Shown: positions 19,801 through 25,800 of the stretch, piece by piece
Position numbering within the stretch: position 1 is the stretch's first letter
How the letters are laid out: every line of letters starts with the position of its first letter
IMG/VR virus record: IMGVR_UViG_3300044617_002308
Span: 1 to 64,000 of that record
Length of the DNA: 64,000 nucleotides
Reading direction: 5' to 3' (one strand)
Source: a virus
Notes under the pieces: model-generated
Seen by the model: only the letters and a program-made list of their open reading frames with translations
Database searches by the model: none
What the model was told of the DNA's origin: nothing
Translations under genes and position numbers: made by a program

Positions 19801-22800
19801 CTGCCTACGCGCGGGATAACCGCATCATAAGCAGCGATGATTCTTTCTTTGTTCGCGTAGTTATCATCGTATTTGGTTGCATTGTCGCGTTGCTGAATAA
19901 GCCACGCTTTTAGATCGCTGGTTCCATTTGCGGGAAATGCGCCGATGTCGTTAAATACCAACCGGACATTTTCATCTGAACTTGATTTGAGTTTTTTGGC
20001 CAGCGTTGGAGTGATCGTTTGCCCATCAAGTGTATTCTTCTTCCGTAAATCTCCAGCCAGCCTTCTGCGGTATTCCTCCGCAGCAGCCCGCGCCTCCGCA
20101 AAATAAAGCCCCCAGCCATAAGCCTGCGCGCCCTCGCCGGTTCCGATCTTGTCGAGGCGGAAGCGGTCCACCTTGTGCGGCGTGCCGTGGTGGGCTTTTT
20201 TGAGGAACAGGATGCCGGGTTCGGTGGTAACCTCGGCGTTGGCCAAACGCACGCGGGGCTTTGCGGCTACGGCGCGTTCGCCCATGCCGTCATCGAAGTC
20301 CGTGGTGGTGCCATACATCGGGCGGTTTTCGGTGAACCGCGCATCCACCAAGTCGAGCACGTCGCTGGGCGTGAAGGTGTCGAACCCATGCCCGCGCAGG
20401 CTTTGGGCGAGCCGATCCAAGTCGGGCGCGTTTTTGCGGAAGATGCGGGAAACAAAAATGCCCTTGCCGCCGTAGGCTCCCTTGCCCATGGCTTTGGCGC
20501 TTTCAAAGAGCGTGGTGAGTTCGCCGCGGTGGCTTTCGGCGCTTTCAGAAGTGGGCGAGGGCAGTCCGCCCGCCATTTGGATGGCGTCCAAAAGCTCGAA
20601 GCCGCTGGCGCTGGCGTCTTCCATGGCTTTGTCGAGGTTGCCCGCCTCGGCTCGCAGATCGTCGAGATACTCGCGCTGCATGGCCTCCAACTCGGCCTGC
20701 TCAGCGTCGGTTTTCATTTGCTCGGGCGTCTTGCCCATGCGCACGCGCAGGGAGCCATCCGGGCGCGGCGTGGCTTTGAGCGCGCCGAGTTGGATCATTT
20801 GCGCCCAGGAGAGCGGAGCGGAGTCGCGGTTGGTGAACCCGGCGGGGCTGGCGATGCCGGCCTTCAATGTCAAGTCGGCGGGGGCGATGTCGCGGGTGCC
20901 ATCCTGCAAGACGTCATGCACGGCGTCGATGAAGGCGGCCTGCGAGCGCAGGAGCGGGCCTTCCGGCAAGCGGCTCATGTTCATGAGGAGTGTGCCGGGG
21001 TGGAGATTCGCCATGCCGAGGCGCTTGGCCACAGCCACAGCCTGCGTGACAAGGCGGTCGAGACTCTCGGGCGTGGACTCGCCGCGCTCGCGGGCCTCGC
21101 GGAAGTCGCGCATCTGGCTCACAAAAAGCTGGTAGAATTTCGGGACGAGCTTGGCGTCTTTGTCGCTCAACTCCGGCATGCCCTCGTCCTCGGCGGCTGG
21201 ATCGGCCTCCTGCTCCATCTCGGCGGCGCGGGCTTCCAGTTCGGCCTCCTTCGCGTCGAATTCGGCGGCAACGCGATTGGCCTCGGTGCGGGCCTGCGCA
21301 TCGTCCGTGATCGGAATCTGCGCGGGCGTGCCTCCCTGCGGGCCGCGAACGAGGTAAAGCCGGCCACTCTTGGTGACGCGCGGGTGGAGCGGGATGTCGG
21401 ACGCGGGTTTTTCCACCGGGCCGAGTTGGGCATCGATCTCCTCCACACGCTCATTGCGGGTGAGGCGCGGGGCGATGCCCGCCTTGGCCATGAGGTCGTA
21501 GCCTTTCTGGTTGATCACGCGCTGCCCGCGGTAGATGTCCACCATGCCGCGCTGGCGCAGATCGGCGACATCGGCCTCGCTGGCGGTGTTGCCCGCCACG
21601 GCGGCGAGTTTTTCCAAAACCGGAGCCTGCTTGGCGGCGCGCTCGGCGGCGTAGGCATCGAGCGCTTCCTGCGTGAAGAGGTAGTTGTTGCCGCGCTTCT
21701 CGGCGGGAATCACGGCGGCTTTCACTAGGCGCAGGAGTTCCTTCGGCGTGACGCCAAGGGTTTTCGCGGCTTGGGCCATTTTGATCGTGGGCGCGGCGGC
21801 TGGCTCTGTAGGCTCCGGCGGCAATGGCGGCGGGGTCGCCTCGTCTGTCACGACTTCCTGCTTCGGTGTCACGACTTCTTCCGGCGGGAGCGGGGGCGGT
21901 GTGGCTTCGACGCTCTGCACCGGCTGCACGGGCAAAGTGGTAGCAGGAGCGGGAGTCGAACCCGCGTCTCCAGGATATGAGCCTGGCAACTTAACCTCTC
22001 GTCCATCCTGCGGTGTGGAAAATTCTTGGGAAACTGGTGCAACGGCTGTCGGCGCGGCCACACGCTCGAAGAGATCGCGCACGGCTTGGGGCTTTTTGTT
22101 AAATTCTTGGATGCCTTTTTTGAACGCCGCCTTCACCTGATCAAGGTTCGTGACGAGGATCGCGGTATCGGCTAGGCCTGAGAGGATCAGGAACGGCTGG
22201 GCCGTCATCACGCCGGAGACGAGTTTGAGCCCGATGCCCACGGTGGCGAAGATCACCTGTGGCTTGCTGAGTTTTCCGCCTTGGGCAGCGCGGTAGAGCT
22301 TGTAGGTGCCAAGGAACGAGAGTCCGCCGCCGAAAACCTCGCCGATGTTGGTCGAGAGCCAGTCGGTGGCCACGCGGTCGCTCACTGCGCCGCTCTGCAC
22401 CAAAAGCTCCACGCCGGGGAGCGGCAGGCCGCTGCGGGTGAGGCTGTCTTTGAAAAGTTGGATGATGTAGCTCGGGACTTCGCTCCAGCCGAACTCGGCG
22501 GCCACATTGTCCACATTGGTGAAAAAGTCGTGTCCATACCACACGCGGTGCAGTCCGGGTTCGCTCGCGGCTTGGATGATCGCGTTACCGGCGGGGTTGG
22601 TGTCCGCGTTCATGGCGTCGATCCATTTCCCGATTTCGTTTCCGGGGTTGAGCTTGTCGTAGAGCGCGGTGCCGTAGTTCAGCGTCTCGCCGTAGGCCGT
22701 GTATTGGCTCGGGATGCCGGTATCGACGATCTTGTAGCCGAAGGAGCCAGCAGCGGAAGTGAGGGAGGTATTGAGGGCTTCTTGCGTCCACTTCTGCGCC

Positions 22801-25800
22801 CCGCGAGCGGGCTTGGGAACGAAGGCTTGGTTGCGCGGTGCGGCCTTCTCGGGCAGGCGGGTGAGCGGCGCGGCGGGAGTGTCGATTGTCTCGGCAGGCT
22901 CAACAGCAGAAACCGGCGGCGCGTTGGCCTGCTCCACGGGAGCCTCCATGGGCGAAGCAGCCTCGGCGGCGGGAGTCGCGGGCTGCGGGGTGATGCCAAG
23001 CATGGCGTCGAGTTTGGCCACTTCGGCATCGATCTTGGCGGCGGTTTGCTCAAACTCGGCGCGGGTGTCGGGATCAAGTTGGCCGAGAAGCTCCTCGCGC
23101 AGCCAGCGGGCGATGTCTTGGAGCGCTTCCTTGATGCGCTGGGCGAAGGAAGGATCGCTTTCCGCAAGTGAAGCCACCTCGGAGGCCATGTCCACCTGCT
23201 CGGTGGTGCGGCCCTCGGTGACGGCGTTCAAATACATGCGCCAGAACTCGGCTCCGGCTTGGAACTCATCCACTTCGACTTGCGTCCAGTCGCCGCCCAC
23301 GGCTTCGAGTTCGGCGGTGAAGTAGGTTTCCACCACACGCTGCTTGGCGGTGTCGGGCAGGGTTTGCCAGTCTTGGATCACCTCGGCGCGCTTGCGCACG
23401 TTCATGGTGGCGACATGGATCACCTCCTCGCGCAGGGCGGCTTTGAGTTTTTCTTGGCGGGCTTCGGGGGCGACTCCGCCCAAGTATTCCACCAGCGCGG
23501 TTTCATCGATGTAAACCTTGCCTTGATGGGCAAACATGGGCGATGGGCTCGGCGTGTAGCGGGCGCGCTCTTGCTTAGGAAGCTCGGCGTAGGTTTTGGC
23601 ATCCACCACCCGGTTGCCGCGCGTGAAAAAGCGTGGCGAACGAACCACCAGAGGTGCGCTGGAAACCCACGGCGCGGCGGTTTGAAGCATGAGAAGCGCG
23701 GTGCCGCGGTTGACGGGTTGGGTGAAGACATCGGCGGTTTCCGTCTCGGGAAGCGGCGGGGGCGTTGTGTCTGCGGTTGGATCGAGGGTAGTGGTGACGC
23801 TCTCGGAAGTCGTGTCGGTAGCGCTGCCTGCCGGGGTGGTGGCCGTGTAACCTTCTTGGCCAAACTCGCCGGGTTGCACGGCATCAGGAGTCTGCGGGTT
23901 GAGCGCGTAGGCGGCCTTGTCTTCGAGCGTCTGGAAAAACTGCGTGTTCTCCGGCGTGATGGTGAAGATCGGAGCCTCGGGGCTGGTTTGCTGCCAAGTG
24001 CCATCGGGTTGCTTCTCAAAAGTTCCGGTGACTTGCGCGCCGTCCGGGGTTTGGAAGTTTTGCGTGACGGGCGGCGTGACAGAGATCGGAGCGGGGATTT
24101 GCGGGCCGGTGGTATTGGTTGGGGTGCTTGGCGTGACTGGCGCGGGCACTGGAGTCTCGCCAACAGGAGTCTGCGGCGTGGCAGGAGCAGGCGTTGTTGG
24201 CTGCACCGGAACAGTCGGCGTGGCGGGCGCGCTGGGGGCAGGAGCGGAAGGCGTGGTGCTGGCGGCTGGCGGTTGCGTGGAGACGCTTGGCGTGGTCGGT
24301 GTGGGCGCGGAGGGCTGAACGGGAGTTGTCGCGCTGGCGGGTTTCTTGTCGGCGATCAAAACAGGACGGCCATTCACCATGCGAAACACGCCGCCATACT
24401 TGGCGCGGAGTTCGGCGTCGCGCTCGGCTTGCGTTTTGCGAAGCACGGGGGCTTTGGCCGTCTCGGGCGCGGCTTGTTTGATCTCCTCGCGGAATTCATC
24501 GGTGAGCACGATGTCGTCGCCGTAGGTGTAGGCGGCGGGCTTGCCGCTCGCGGTCTGGTGGCCGAGGAGCGTGGACTCCTGCGAGACGCTCAAGGGCACG
24601 CCGTTGGCGGCGCGCAGGGCGGCATCCACCACCTCGCGCTGGCCGGGGGGCAGGGCGTTGATCTCGCGGGCGGTGTTGATCGACATCTCGCTCACGGCGG
24701 CGGTGTCGAGCAGGTTGGCTTGGAGGGAGTTCTCGATGCGGGATTTTTCCGAGAGGAGTTGTTGGCGCTGCGGGTTCGGCGTGAACGGGATGTTGCCCGG
24801 GCGCACTTGCGGATCGGCGGGAAGGGCGTTGAGACGGGCATTGACATCGGCCAATTGCACCATCAAGTCCTTGCGCTGGGTGTTGAGCGTGGCAACGAAC
24901 TGCGGGCTTTGGTAGTTCTGGGCCTGGCGGGCGACTTCCACCGTGAGTTGGGTGCCGGTGTTGTTGTGTTTGTTGTAGTTGGCAACGAACTTGGTGAGCG
25001 CCTTGGTTTGCGCCCGCTCGTTTAGCATTTGCTTGGTGGCGTCGTAGCCCAGGCTGACGGCTCCGCCGCCAATGGCATGAACTGGCCCCATGCCGACGCC
25101 GAGGATCGCTCCATGGATGCCTTGGTTGATGGCATCTCCGAATGATGCTCCGGCTTCGCCAAACGAGGCCACGGCTTCTTGGAAAAACTCGCCGCCGCCG
25201 GAGACGAGGGACTGCTTGCCGAAGTCCACGCTGGAGTTCCAGATTTGCTGCCCTCGGGTGAGGGAGATGCCGGGTGTGGTTTCGATCTTGCCAAGGGTGC
25301 GCCAACTATCGGCGATGTTGTCGCCGATGCGTGAAAAGGAAGACACGGCATTGGCGGCCTTATTGAGGTTCGAGCCCACGCGGGTGGCCGCGCCCACGGC
25401 TTTCACGCCGTAAAGTGCGCCGCCTGAAACAATGCCAAGGAGGTTGACTCCCAGTTCGATGGCTTGCTCTGTCAGAGGGGCGACATAGCCGCCGCGAATG
25501 GCGGACTTGAAGCCGCCGAATGGCGTTGTCTCATTGATCGCGCCGTTCATGGTGGCGTAGTCGGCGGCGGCGCGCTGAATTTCGAGTTCGGACTGGCTGC
25601 TGAACGAGGCGGCGCGGGCCTGCGCGGCGAGGCGGGGATCGCGGGTCTGCTGGTAGGCGGCGGCGAATTGCGCGATGGCCGAGCGAGGATCGCTCATGCT
25701 GTTCTCGTAGCTCATGCGGTAGCCCGCGCCGTCTTCGAGGCCGAGCGCGGAAGTCCAGCCGCTGGCATTCGCGCGCATCTGGTTGAATTCCCCAGTGAGT

